A DNA stretch of 64,000 nucleotides from Exiguobacterium sp. 9-2 (GTDB taxonomy: Bacteria > Bacillota > Bacilli > Exiguobacteriales > Exiguobacteriaceae). Position 1 is the stretch's first letter; every line of letters begins with the position of its first letter. The position numbers and the translations under genes were made by a program. Positions 54,417-62,914 of this stretch are shown in pieces. The stretch is from contig NZ_CP142850.1 in NCBI RefSeq assembly GCF_036287235.1, positions 2,509,336 to 2,573,335 on the forward strand, given 5' to 3'. The notes beneath the pieces were generated by a model. The model had not been told where the DNA came from, did no database searches, and saw nothing but the letters and a program-made list of their open reading frames with translations.

Positions 54417-56066
54417 ATGAAGAAGAAAAAGGCACTCGCACTCGTCGGAGCACTGACAATCGCTGGATCAAGTCTTGCGGCATGTTCGACGACAGATGAA
54501 GGTAAAAAAGAAGGCGGCTCGACGTCAGGCGACAAAACTTCAGACAAACAAGTCTTGAACTTAACGAGCGGTTCAGACATTCCGGCTCTTAGCCCGACAG
54601 TCGCAACGGACTCTGTATCCTTCACGGTATTGAACAACGTTCAAGAAGGTCTGTTCCGTCTTGACGACAAACAAGAAGCAACACCAGGTGTTGCTGAGAG
54701 TGTAGATGTTTCGGAAGATGGACTTACATACACGTTCAAACTTCGTGATTCAAAATGGTCGGATGGCAGCGATGTCACAGCAAAAGACTTCGAATATGCG
54801 TGGAAACGCGTCCTCGATCCGAAGAGCGGTTCGCAATATGCGTATATCATGTATATCATCGACGGTGCGGAAGCGTACAACACGGGTAAAGGGAAAGCAG
54901 ATGACGTTGCAGTTAAAGCGGTCGACGACAAAACACTCGAAGTCAAGTTGACGCAACCGGCTGAATACTTCAAATCATTGACTGGTTTTGGTTCATTCAT
55001 GCCGCTCAAGCAAGAATTCGTCGAAAAACAAGGGAAAAACTTTGCGACGAAGCCGGATACATTCCTCTACAACGGACCATTCACCCTCTCGGATTGGAAG
55101 ACGGAAGTCGGCTGGAGCTTTAAGAAGAACGACCAGTACTGGGATAAAGACAACGTCAAGCTCGATGACATCAACTTCAAGATCGTTAAGGAAGTCTCAA
55201 CGAGCGTCAACCTTTACGAAAAAGGTGATGTCGACCAAGTCGGTCTGACGAGTGAGTTCGTTGATCAGTACAAAGATAGCAAAGAGTTCGATACGCGTCT
55301 TGATGCGTCAATGTACTACATCCAAATGAACTTCAAGAATGAACTCTTGAAAAACAAGGATATCCGTAAAGCGATCGATTCGGGATACGATAAAGCGCAG
55401 ATGGCGAAAGTCCTCTTGAACAACGGTTCGATCCCTGCGTACTACTATGTACCAAAAGACTTCGCAAAAGGTCCAGACGGTAAAGACTTCCGTGACGGCA
55501 ACGAAGGCTTCGGTTCATACGACGCTTCTTCAGCCAAAGCATCGTTCGAAAAAGGTCTCAAAGAAGTCGGTAAGAAATCGGTGAAACTCGAGCTTCTTTC
55601 GTACGATGATGACAACTCGAAGAAAATCTCTGAGTACCTCAAAGGCGAGTGGGAGAAAAACCTTCCAGGTCTTGAAGTCACGATCAAACAACAACCGTTC
55701 AAGAACAAATTGGATCTTGAATCAAAAGGTGAGTTCGAACTGTCATTCGCAGGATGGGGACCTGACTATCAGGATCCGATGACGTTCCTCGATATGTGGG
55801 TAACAGGTGGACCATACAACCGTGGTAAGTACACAAGCGATAAGTATGATTCACTCATCAAATCGGCTCAAAAAGAAGTCGATGCAGCAAAACGTTGGCA
55901 GTCACTGAAAGATGCTGAGAAAACACTCCTTGAGGATGATCAAGCCATCTCAGTCATGTACCAACGTGGAGCATCCTTCCTACGTAAACCGTATGTCAAA
56001 GGAGTCGTCAACCACAAAGTTGGTGCGGATACTTCGTACAAATGGGCTTCCATTGAAGGAAAATAA
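54417..56066 (+). CDS. oppA: Oligopeptide ABC transporter substrate-binding lipoprotein (OppA-like)
   Basis: 549 residues. Signal peptide with lipobox LAAC (Cys at about 22), a Gly/Lys/Ser linker, then an SBP_bac_5 fold (about 45-545) with LSPTVATDSVSFTVLNNVQE, WSDGSDVTAKDFEYAWKRVL and FNFELSF-type late motifs (GEFELSFAGWGPDYQDPMTF). Binds peptides for uptake by an Opp permease. No permease or ATPase gene lies beside it, so it is an orphan that must dock to a complex encoded elsewhere. ATG at 54417 follows GGGAGGGA. Confidence 0.9.
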   Translation: MKKKKALALVGALTIAGSSLAACSTTDEGKKEGGSTSGDKTSDKQVLNLTSGSDIPALSPTVATDSVSFTVLNNVQEGLFRLDDKQEATPGVAESVDVSEDGLTYTFKLRDSKWSDGSDVTAKDFEYAWKRVLDPKSGSQYAYIMYIIDGAEAYNTGKGKADDVAVKAVDDKTLEVKLTQPAEYFKSLTGFGSFMPLKQEFVEKQGKNFATKPDTFLYNGPFTLSDWKTEVGWSFKKNDQYWDKDNVKLDDINFKIVKEVSTSVNLYEKGDVDQVGLTSEFVDQYKDSKEFDTRLDASMYYIQMNFKNELLKNKDIRKAIDSGYDKAQMAKVLLNNGSIPAYYYVPKDFAKGPDGKDFRDGNEGFGSYDASSAKASFEKGLKEVGKKSVKLELLSYDDDNSKKISEYLKGEWEKNLPGLEVTIKQQPFKNKLDLESKGEFELSFAGWGPDYQDPMTFLDMWVTGGPYNRGKYTSDKYDSLIKSAQKEVDAAKRWQSLKDAEKTLLEDDQAISVMYQRGASFLRKPYVKGVVNHKVGADTSYKWASIEGK

Positions 56067-56076
56067 GTTATATCCG

Positions 56077-56116
56077 AAGACCAGATTCGCTGACGAGCGT
56101 GTCTGGTCTTTTTTTC
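56077..56116 (+). terminator. Terminator of oppA
   Basis: AAGACCAGA / TCTGGTCTT stem, inner TCG/CGA, T7. Confidence 0.88.
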
Positions 56117-56172
56117 CATATGAGCCGTTTGTCCTATTTTTCTGAATAGAATTAAAATTTCGTGTCATTCTG

Positions 56173-56201
56173 TTTTCATTTCCATGACTTCCATTTATAC
56201 T
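56173..56201 (+). promoter_or_regulatory. Possible promoter of the HNH-repeat gene
   Basis: -35 TTTTCA (56173-56178), 17-bp spacer, -10 TATACT (56196-56201). Leader of about 130 nt with a small GAGG/CCTC hairpin at about 56287-56301. Confidence 0.4.
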
Positions 56202-56335
56202 AAGCAAAGAATCCGATTCACTTTATTTACAATATTTTGCGGGAATTATTCATAATTAATGGAAATGTACCGATATATCTAATACAGAGGACTTTTGCCT
56301 CAATATTACATCGAACTAGGAAGGAGGACTCACTC

Positions 56336-56986
56336 ATGAAGCAACGTGTACTTACGAGTCAACAGAGTTATACAGAAGAGCAACTTGAGATGATTGAAGC
56401 CATCCGCGCGGTCGGTGAACTCATCCAGGATCGTCCACGCCGCACTGTCTATCGCCGTTATGCTCTCGTGAATGACTGGCCTCAGCCAGAAAACATCATT
56501 CGTCAATTCGGTTCATGGCCAGAAGCCTTATCTGCTGCTGGATACGAGTGGAATGTCGATCAACAGCCGGAGGAACTCGAGCGTGCACCTAAATACACGA
56601 AAGACGAGATCTTAAAGTCATTCGAACGGTATGCACAAGACGTCGGCTCGACGATCACGCTCAAAAAGTATCAAATGTGGCGTAAATCCGTCCATCATGC
56701 CCCGAGTCACTATCATATCGTCAAGATGTTCGGTTCATGGCATGACGCCTGTACCGCAGCAGGACTTGAAGCAAGTGTCACCTATTCAAAAGCTGAACTT
56801 GCTGCTTCCCTGCGTCAAGCAATCGAAGAAGTTGGCTTCTCCCTCTCCTTTGAAGCATATCGAGAATGGGCAAAGCGAAACAACAAACCATCGACGAAAG
56901 CCCTACTTCATCGCTATGGGTCTTGGTCAGCCGCGATCCATGCGATCGAAAACGAGATTCGCCTTAGTAAACAACAAGCCCAATGA
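56336..56986 (+). CDS. Protein of three homing-endonuclease-associated (HNH) repeats
   Basis: 216 residues made of three copies of a repeat of about 58 residues, each ending in F/Y-G-S-W-x-x-A: ENIIRQFGSWPEALSAAGY (about 54-72), YHIVKMFGSWHDACTAAGLE (about 126-145) and KALLHRYGSWSAAIHAIE (about 189-206). A Trp-containing segment precedes repeats 2 and 3 (YQMWRKSVHHAP, YREWAKRNNKP). This is the pattern of homing-endonuclease-associated repeats, small DNA-binding helical units (compare with IENR-type modules), but no nuclease domain is present. Standalone repeat proteins may be transcription regulators. ATG is preceded by GGAAGGAGG; a terminator follows. Confidence 0.68.
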   Translation: MKQRVLTSQQSYTEEQLEMIEAIRAVGELIQDRPRRTVYRRYALVNDWPQPENIIRQFGSWPEALSAAGYEWNVDQQPEELERAPKYTKDEILKSFERYAQDVGSTITLKKYQMWRKSVHHAPSHYHIVKMFGSWHDACTAAGLEASVTYSKAELAASLRQAIEEVGFSLSFEAYREWAKRNNKPSTKALLHRYGSWSAAIHAIENEIRLSKQQAQ

Positions 56987-57001
56987 ACTTATACCTTCTT
57001 C

Positions 57002-57038
57002 AATCCTTCTCGTTCATTTGAACTGGAAGGATTTTTTA
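57002..57038 (+). terminator. Terminator of the HNH-repeat gene
   Basis: AATCCTTC / GAAGGATT with inner GTTC/GAAC, then TTTTTTAC. Confidence 0.85.
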
Positions 57039-57042
57039 CATC

Positions 57043-57073
57043 AAAAAAGAAGGTGACGCATCCGCCACCTTCT
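57043..57073 (-). terminator. Terminator of the GGDEF gene
   Basis: GAAGGTG / CACCTTC stem with ten-base loop, T6 on the minus strand. Confidence 0.8.
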
Positions 57074-57083
57074 ATTCGCTTCT

Positions 57084-58781
57084 TTAAATGACCTTCTCTT
57101 TCCACTCCTGATACGATGCGACACGATCGCGTCCTTGGAACTTGGCACCGACGTACATCGCCCGGTCCGCATTTCGAATCAGACTCGCGAGATCCCCAAG
57201 TTCCTTTAACGTATCGATTCCGATACTTGCTGTGATCTGAAGGGTGTGACCTTCAACTAAAATAGGATGCGCATGTAACGTCTCACGAATCCGTTCTGCA
57301 ACGATTTGTGCGGAATCAAGATCCGTATTTGGTAGCAAGATGACGAATTCCTCTCCCCCGTAACGCGCAACGAGATCCGTGATACGTGTTGCTTGCATCA
57401 ATAACTTCGCGACTTCAAATAAAACGACATCTCCGACTTCATGACCATACGTATCATTGATTTGTTTAAAGTGATCCAAATCAATCATCAATGCAGAGAA
57501 CGGATACAGATCGCGTTGTTTAATACGACGATCGCCCCACTCTTGTAGCGCACGATAGTTTGGCAATTTTGTCATCGCATCTGTTCGACTATCCGTCAAT
57601 AACCGCTCTCGCTCGTGCGCTCGTTCAACGGCCCATGATAGAACACGTAAAGCGCGGTATAACTCGTATCCGAAATCCTTCGTGAACTCTCCACTCGCAT
57701 GGGACGCAAGGAATAAGGAGCAGTTAATCGTCTCCGTCGCCTCCGGTTGGATGAAGAGGACAGATTGTGTTTCTTCTGGCAGACAATCGTACAGACGAAT
57801 ATCCCATTCCTGTTGCATGCCGTAAAGAAGGACTTCTTCTTTTTCGATGATATCTTCAATGATTCGTCCTTCGACATGATCTGCTTTTAACTTTCGTCCA
57901 TCCTTCAACGAATAGTAGACAGTCTGCTTGCCTTCTTCAAAATCAAACTTAATCCAAGCGATATCCGGTTTGACGAATTGATTGAGCTGTCGCAGATATC
58001 GCTCGATGATGAACTGTGCATCGCCGTCCTTCCAAGCTGCTTCTTTCAATCGCTCGATCTGCTCCCAATGTTCGATACGATCAGACGCTTCGACCGAACT
58101 CCCGAGTGCTCGTTTGATGATGAACAATGCAAATGCTGCCATGACGAGTCCACTATTCCCATTCCCTTGGACAACGAGTGTACTGAAGATCCCATATAAC
58201 AGTTCTGCCGTGATGACGACTGCTTCAAAACGTAAGAGCTGGAACATGACGTCACTCGGAATGTTTTCTCCGAGAAGAAATCGAGATAACTGGTATTGTA
58301 ACAAGAGTACGATCCAAAGGATCGCGACCATCGCTAGTAACGGAACGATGTTTTCTGTCAACAGGAATGCGTCTCCGTGTGTTCCACCTAGGGCATTATA
58401 GGCAAGACCTGCTGGCACGATCAGAAACAACTCGAGCGCGACATTGAACGGATAGTTGTGCAACATCCGACGACGTCCAATCGGCGTATGGATCGTCCGC
58501 AACTGATAGATGAGCATCGTCAGTTGACCGACGAAAATCGCTGATAACAAACCGTATGATAAAAACGTAAAGAGAACAAATCCAAAATGAAAGGTAAAAC
58601 TCATATGACGACGGCGGACAGGATCGATGACGAAAATCGTCGACAAGACGGCAATCAATAAGAACGTAAACAAATCGATGCTGAGATTATAATCCTTTGA
58701 CTTCGCAAAAAGATCGATGCCAATGACGATTACGAAAAAAACGACCCAGCTTCGGAGGAGATATTGTTGAAAACGACGCAC
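57084..58781 (-). CDS. Membrane diguanylate cyclase (GGDEF)
   Basis: 565 residues. N-terminal bundle of about eight helices (about 10-230), a GAF-like cytoplasmic region (about 245-390), and a GGDEF domain (about 405-560) with MIDLDHFKQINDTYGHEVGD and the active-site RYGGEEFVILLP. The product-inhibition motif RxxD is kept as RITD five residues upstream of GGEEF. It should make c-di-GMP. Start ATG 58781 follows GAGGAAGGGG. Second c-di-GMP gene in the window after the GGDEF-EAL protein. Confidence 0.9.
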   Translation of the reverse strand: MRRFQQYLLRSWVVFFVIVIGIDLFAKSKDYNLSIDLFTFLLIAVLSTIFVIDPVRRRHMSFTFHFGFVLFTFLSYGLLSAIFVGQLTMLIYQLRTIHTPIGRRRMLHNYPFNVALELFLIVPAGLAYNALGGTHGDAFLLTENIVPLLAMVAILWIVLLLQYQLSRFLLGENIPSDVMFQLLRFEAVVITAELLYGIFSTLVVQGNGNSGLVMAAFALFIIKRALGSSVEASDRIEHWEQIERLKEAAWKDGDAQFIIERYLRQLNQFVKPDIAWIKFDFEEGKQTVYYSLKDGRKLKADHVEGRIIEDIIEKEEVLLYGMQQEWDIRLYDCLPEETQSVLFIQPEATETINCSLFLASHASGEFTKDFGYELYRALRVLSWAVERAHERERLLTDSRTDAMTKLPNYRALQEWGDRRIKQRDLYPFSALMIDLDHFKQINDTYGHEVGDVVLFEVAKLLMQATRITDLVARYGGEEFVILLPNTDLDSAQIVAERIRETLHAHPILVEGHTLQITASIGIDTLKELGDLASLIRNADRAMYVGAKFQGRDRVASYQEWKEKVI

Positions 58782-58812
58782 AAAACATTCCCCTTCCTCT
58801 TAAGTATGTAGT

Positions 58813-58840
58813 TGTATATTACTGGAAATCGACATGTCCA
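58813..58840 (-). promoter_or_regulatory. Promoter of the GGDEF gene
   Basis: -35 TGGACA (58840-58835), 16-bp spacer, -10 TATACA (58818-58813). Confidence 0.5.
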
Positions 58841-58915
58841 TTATTCTACTTTTCAAGCAAAATGTCGAACTTCGATAGTATCCTTTGATACAATTAATGT
58901 GAGGTGATATTTTTC

Positions 58916-59524
58916 ATGACAAACACATTCACGCAACATGCATTTGATACATTTCAGATTGATGGATTAGAACCCCGAATGAAGGCGATTCGTGAACGGA
59001 TTCAGCCTGTCTTCCGCGACATCGGTCAAGAAGTCGCACCTGACTTGACGGTCGCAACAGCAGAAGATGTCCATGTCCACATCGCTCAACATGCTCGGCG
59101 GAAGGTCAATCCTCCGAAAGATACATGGATGGCATTCTCACCCGATAAACGTGGATATAAAAAACATCCGCACTTTCAAATCGGTCTATTTGATGATCAC
59201 TTGTTTATTTGGCTCGCTTATATTTATGAGTTACCGAACAAACAACAATATGCATCAAAACTGTTACAGCATACGGAACTGCTGACGACTCTTCCGGATG
59301 ATTTCGTTGTTTCTTATGACCATATGAAAAAAGACGCGGTTCCTGTTCACGCGACGGATCTTCAAAAAGGTTTACAACGTTTCCACGACGTCAAAAAAGC
59401 AGAGTTCCTTGTCGGTCGCCATATTCCGGCAGAACAAGTTCATCAACTGTCACGCGAAGAATTACTCGAAATGATTCGAAATACCTATTCGCATCTCGTA
59501 CCACTCTATAAAACGATTAAATAA
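58916..59524 (+). CDS. DUF1054 (UPF0637, YktB-like) protein
   Basis: 202 residues. FTQHAFDTFQIDGLEPRMKA, then RKVNPPKDTWMAFSPDKRGY and KHPHFQIGLFDDHLFIWLAY are the typical conserved blocks of the YktB family. Small soluble protein; function not known. ATG 58916 follows AGGTGA. The next gene converges. Confidence 0.88.
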   Translation: MTNTFTQHAFDTFQIDGLEPRMKAIRERIQPVFRDIGQEVAPDLTVATAEDVHVHIAQHARRKVNPPKDTWMAFSPDKRGYKKHPHFQIGLFDDHLFIWLAYIYELPNKQQYASKLLQHTELLTTLPDDFVVSYDHMKKDAVPVHATDLQKGLQRFHDVKKAEFLVGRHIPAEQVHQLSREELLEMIRNTYSHLVPLYKTIK

Positions 59525-59553
59525 AAAGGATGGCCGAATCGGTCATCCTTTTT
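59523..59553. terminator. Bidirectional terminator
   Basis: AAAAAGGATGGCCG / CGGTCATCCTTTTT stem (G-U pairs), three-base loop. Confidence 0.85.
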
Positions 59554-59555
59554 CG

Positions 59556-60068
59556 TTAGTTATATTTTACTAGAATTGACATGACTTGTGTACGGTCGGA
59601 ATTTAAATTTAGATAAATGTTGACCTGTTTCGAGGAAACAGTCATGACGTTGAATGTTTTATCGAGTTTCGCTGTCGGATATGCTTTTTTAGCTTCTTTG
59701 ACCGTCACCGTCCGTTTGATTTGCTTTGGATCATAGACGATGGCGCTAACTTTAGCTTTTGTGTCCTTCACGCCATACGTTGAACAGTAATGAAGGGAGC
59801 GATCTGCTGAAGCAAGACCATTTCCACTTTGACACCAATTGGAGTTCTTTTCACCTTTGTACGCTTTATGTACTTGTGCAAGTGTCGTTTTTTCAAGTAC
59901 GACTTTTCCATCGAGTGAGCGCGCTTGTTTCGCTTGTGTTTGAATTTCTTGAAGCCATTTGACGTCTGATTGTTTTGATGCCTCGACCGGTTGCTGTTTA
60001 TATGAAGTGCCTGACACGATGCTGACAGTGAGAGCGGCAGTTAAGATGATTCCTAGAACTTGTTTCAT
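59556..60068 (-). CDS. Small secreted protein, possibly DUF4309/YjgB-like
   Basis: 170 residues. A signal peptide of about 20-30 residues (MKQVLGIILTAALTVSIVSG) then a compact extracellular domain with two Cys (WCQSGNG, HYCSTYG) about 18 apart, probably a disulfide. Motifs T-T-L-A-Q-V-H-K-A-Y and V-K-E-A-K-K-A-Y-P-T are like the repeat unit of the YjgB family, but I am not sure. ATG at 60068; GGGGAGGAC precedes it. Monocistronic. Confidence 0.6.
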   Translation of the reverse strand: MKQVLGIILTAALTVSIVSGTSYKQQPVEASKQSDVKWLQEIQTQAKQARSLDGKVVLEKTTLAQVHKAYKGEKNSNWCQSGNGLASADRSLHYCSTYGVKDTKAKVSAIVYDPKQIKRTVTVKEAKKAYPTAKLDKTFNVMTVSSKQVNIYLNLNSDRTQVMSILVKYN

Positions 60069-60192
60069 GATGATGTCCTCCCCGGTGCCTGTAAAAAGGC
60101 GTTGATAATAAACTGATTCCCCTATTTCAAAAAATTATTCAGTTTTTACAGTTTTTTTTTGGGAACTTATATTTATTTTTATGAAGAGAAAT

Positions 60193-60226
60193 AAAAAAGA
60201 ACCTAGTGCCCCCTAGCACTAGGTTT
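60193..60226 (-). terminator. Terminator of potABCD
   Basis: AACCTAGTGC / GCACTAGGTT stem on the minus strand with T run; lies just after potD. Confidence 0.88.
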
Positions 60227-60230
60227 TTCC

Positions 60231-61301
60231 TCATTTCTTATGCATCTTAAACTCTAAGAACAACTCATTATAATGCGCGAGCATCTTCTTCCCGAGGTTC
60301 TCATAGACTTCAAGCGTATCCGTGACTTGTTTATCAGGATAGAATCGTTTATCCGTCCGAACCGATTTGTCGAGTAACTTTAAGCCTTCTTTGTTCGGTG
60401 TCGAATAACCGACGTAGTCCGCATTTTTCGCTGAAATATCTGGGCGTAACATGAAGTTGATGAACTGATGTGCTCCCTTGACGTTTTTAGCTGTCTTTGG
60501 AATGACGATATTATCGAACCAGACGTTCGAGCCTTCTTTTGGAATGACGTAGTCAAGTTTGTCGTTTTCACTCATGATCTCGTTCGCATCTCCAGACCAG
60601 ACGACACCAAGTCCTGCTTCTTCGTTCGCAAGCAATAACTTGATTTCGTCCCCGACGATCGCTTTGACATTTGGCGTCAAACGCATCAGGTTCGCTTTTG
60701 CTTCCTGTAGCTTCGACTCATCCGTCTCATTCAAGGAATAACCGAGACTGTTCAAACTCATACCTATTACTTCACGCGCACCATCGGCAAGTAGAATCTG
60801 GTTCTTCAGCTTCGGATCCCATAGATCCTTCCAGCTCGTCGGTTTTTTTCCGATCAAGTCTTTGTTGTAGACGATACCGACCGTTCCCCAGAAATACGGA
60901 ATCGAATATTTATTTTTCGGATCAAAAGATAGATCCAAGAAACGTGAATCGATATTTTTGAGATTCGGGATTTTTTGATGATCAATCGGCAGGACGAGCT
61001 TCTCATCGATCATCTTTGCGATCGCATAGTCGGATGGAACGGCGATATCGTACGTCGTTCCTCCCTGTTCGATTTTCGTCAACATCGCTTCGTTCGAGTC
61101 GAATGTCTGATAGACGACCTTGATGCCACTCTCTTTTTCAAACTGTTTGATCAGTGCCGGGTCGATATAATCGCCCCAGTTATAAATGTTCAGGACATTC
61201 TTACCTGAATACCCTTGTGTCTCGTTTAACTGATTCAAGGTGAAGAGGATGACACCCGAGATCAAGAAAATCGCGACGAATAATTGAATCAATTTTTTCA
61301 A
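60231..61301 (-). CDS. potD: Spermidine/putrescine-binding protein
   Basis: 356 residues. N-terminal helix (about 4-22) then an SBP_bac_8-type fold: LNIYNWGDYIDPALIKQFEK, YDIAVPSDYAIAKMI, SIPYFWGTVGIVYNKD, WSGDANEIM and YVGYSTPN. It captures polyamines for PotABC. There is no lipobox Cys, so it seems fixed by an uncleaved N-terminal helix or processed by signal peptidase I, unlike many Gram-positive binding proteins. Three bases after the potC stop. Confidence 0.92.
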   Translation of the reverse strand: MKKLIQLFVAIFLISGVILFTLNQLNETQGYSGKNVLNIYNWGDYIDPALIKQFEKESGIKVVYQTFDSNEAMLTKIEQGGTTYDIAVPSDYAIAKMIDEKLVLPIDHQKIPNLKNIDSRFLDLSFDPKNKYSIPYFWGTVGIVYNKDLIGKKPTSWKDLWDPKLKNQILLADGAREVIGMSLNSLGYSLNETDESKLQEAKANLMRLTPNVKAIVGDEIKLLLANEEAGLGVVWSGDANEIMSENDKLDYVIPKEGSNVWFDNIVIPKTAKNVKGAHQFINFMLRPDISAKNADYVGYSTPNKEGLKLLDKSVRTDKRFYPDKQVTDTLEVYENLGKKMLAHYNELFLEFKMHKK

Positions 61302-61304
61302 CGG

Positions 61305-62105
61305 TCATTTCACCTCCGGTCGCGAAAGCTTCGTAGCAGCTCGTTGGTTCAAGAAGTAGTAGCCGATGACGAGCAAGAATGTAAACAAGAAGATGACGGT
61401 CGATAACGCATTGATCTTCATTGAAATCCCTTGGCGGGCAAGTGAGTAGATTTCGACAGATAACGTCGTAAAGCCGTTTCCTGTCACGAAGAATGTCACC
61501 GCAAAATCGTCAAGTGAATACGTCAATGCCGTAAAGAATCCAGCAAAGATACCGGGTGTGATGTACGGCAGGACGACCTTCGTTAAGACATCCCAGCGAC
61601 TCGCGCCTAAGTCACGCGCCGCATCGACGAGCGTTGGACTCATCTCCTGTAATTTCGGCAAGACGAGAATGACGACGATCGGTACCGAAAATGCGATATG
61701 AGAGAGTAAGACTGACGTAAAGCCAAGCTGGATTCCAAGCATCGTAAAGAAGATCAAAAACGATGCTCCGATGATGACATCGGGGCTGACGATCAAGATA
61801 CTGTTGAGCGTCAACAACGACGTCTCGACACGTTTCTTGCGGACCGCCTGGATCCCGATCGCTCCGAATACTCCGAGAATCGTCGAGATTGCAGCTGACA
61901 ACAACGCGATGACGAGTGTGTTCAAGACGATGATCAACAAGCGTGAATCTTGGAAGACTTCCTTGTACCAATCCCACGTGAACGAATCGAAGTTCGTCAT
62001 GTTATCAGCGCTGTTGAACGAATAGAACGCGAGATAGAAAATCGGAGCATACAAAATGATGAAGACACCGATCAAATAAAGATTTGCTAGTTTCAGACGT
62101 TTCAT
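61305..62105 (-). CDS. potC: Spermidine/putrescine permease PotC
   Basis: 266 residues, six helices. The EAA coupling loop is [35 protein letters not shown] is typical of PotC. Forms the membrane pore with PotB. Its ATG shares one base with the potB stop (TGATG); AAAGGAG precedes it. Confidence 0.94.
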   Translation of the reverse strand: MKRLKLANLYLIGVFIILYAPIFYLAFYSFNSADNMTNFDSFTWDWYKEVFQDSRLLIIVLNTLVIALLSAAISTILGVFGAIGIQAVRKKRVETSLLTLNSILIVSPDVIIGASFLIFFTMLGIQLGFTSVLLSHIAFSVPIVVILVLPKLQEMSPTLVDAARDLGASRWDVLTKVVLPYITPGIFAGFFTALTYSLDDFAVTFFVTGNGFTTLSVEIYSLARQGISMKINALSTVIFLFTFLLVIGYYFLNQRAATKLSRPEVK

Positions 62106-62914
62106 CAAGTCGTCGCTCCTTTCTTCCGTTTCGTACTTGTCAAGGCAAGGATGATTGCCATCGCGATGATGAGGAAGACGGCAATCGTAGCGCCCATGCC
62201 CCAGTTCTGTGTCACGAGGAATTGCTGTTCAATCGCCGTACCGAGCGTAATGACGCGGTTCCCGGCAATCAAACGCGTGATCATGAACAGTGACAATGCC
62301 GGAATGAAGACAAGCTGACAGCCTGATTTCACACCGTCAAGTGTCAACGGAAAGACGACACGACGGAATGTCGTGAAATTTGAAGCTCCGAGATCACGTG
62401 CCGCGAAGACGAGCGATGGACTCAGTTTTTCTATCGCGTTAAAGATCGGTAGGATCATGAACGGAATGAAAATGTAAACCGAGACGAAGACAAAACTGAA
62501 ATCGGTAAACAAGATTTGCTTCCGTCCGATTCCGATCGCTTCAAGCGTTTGATTTGCGAGACCATACGTACTGAATAATCCGATGAAGGCGTAGGTTTTC
62601 AACAATAAGTTGATCCACGTCGGCAAGATGACGAGCAACAGCCAAAGTTGTTTATGTTTCGTCTTCGTCAGCAAATAAGCCGTCGGATAACCGATCAAGA
62701 GTGAAAACAAGGTGATCAAAAAGGCATACCAGAACGAACTAAGCGTCATCGTTAGATACGTCGATGTGAAGAAGTTCCGGTAGTTCTCAAATGAGAAATT
62801 GCCATCAAGATCAAGGAACGAATAATAGACGACGAGCACAATTGGTGCGATGACGAATAAGGCGATCCAGAATAGATACGGGATGAGATACCAGTTACGT
62901 GATTTCTGCATCAT
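62105..62914 (-). CDS. potB: Spermidine/putrescine permease PotB
   Basis: 269 residues, six helices. EAA loop [38 protein letters not shown] is typical of PotB. ATG overlaps the potA stop in ATGA. Operon potABCD. Confidence 0.94.
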   Translation of the reverse strand: MMQKSRNWYLIPYLFWIALFVIAPIVLVVYYSFLDLDGNFSFENYRNFFTSTYLTMTLSSFWYAFLITLFSLLIGYPTAYLLTKTKHKQLWLLLVILPTWINLLLKTYAFIGLFSTYGLANQTLEAIGIGRKQILFTDFSFVFVSVYIFIPFMILPIFNAIEKLSPSLVFAARDLGASNFTTFRRVVFPLTLDGVKSGCQLVFIPALSLFMITRLIAGNRVITLGTAIEQQFLVTQNWGMGATIAVFLIIAMAIILALTSTKRKKGATT

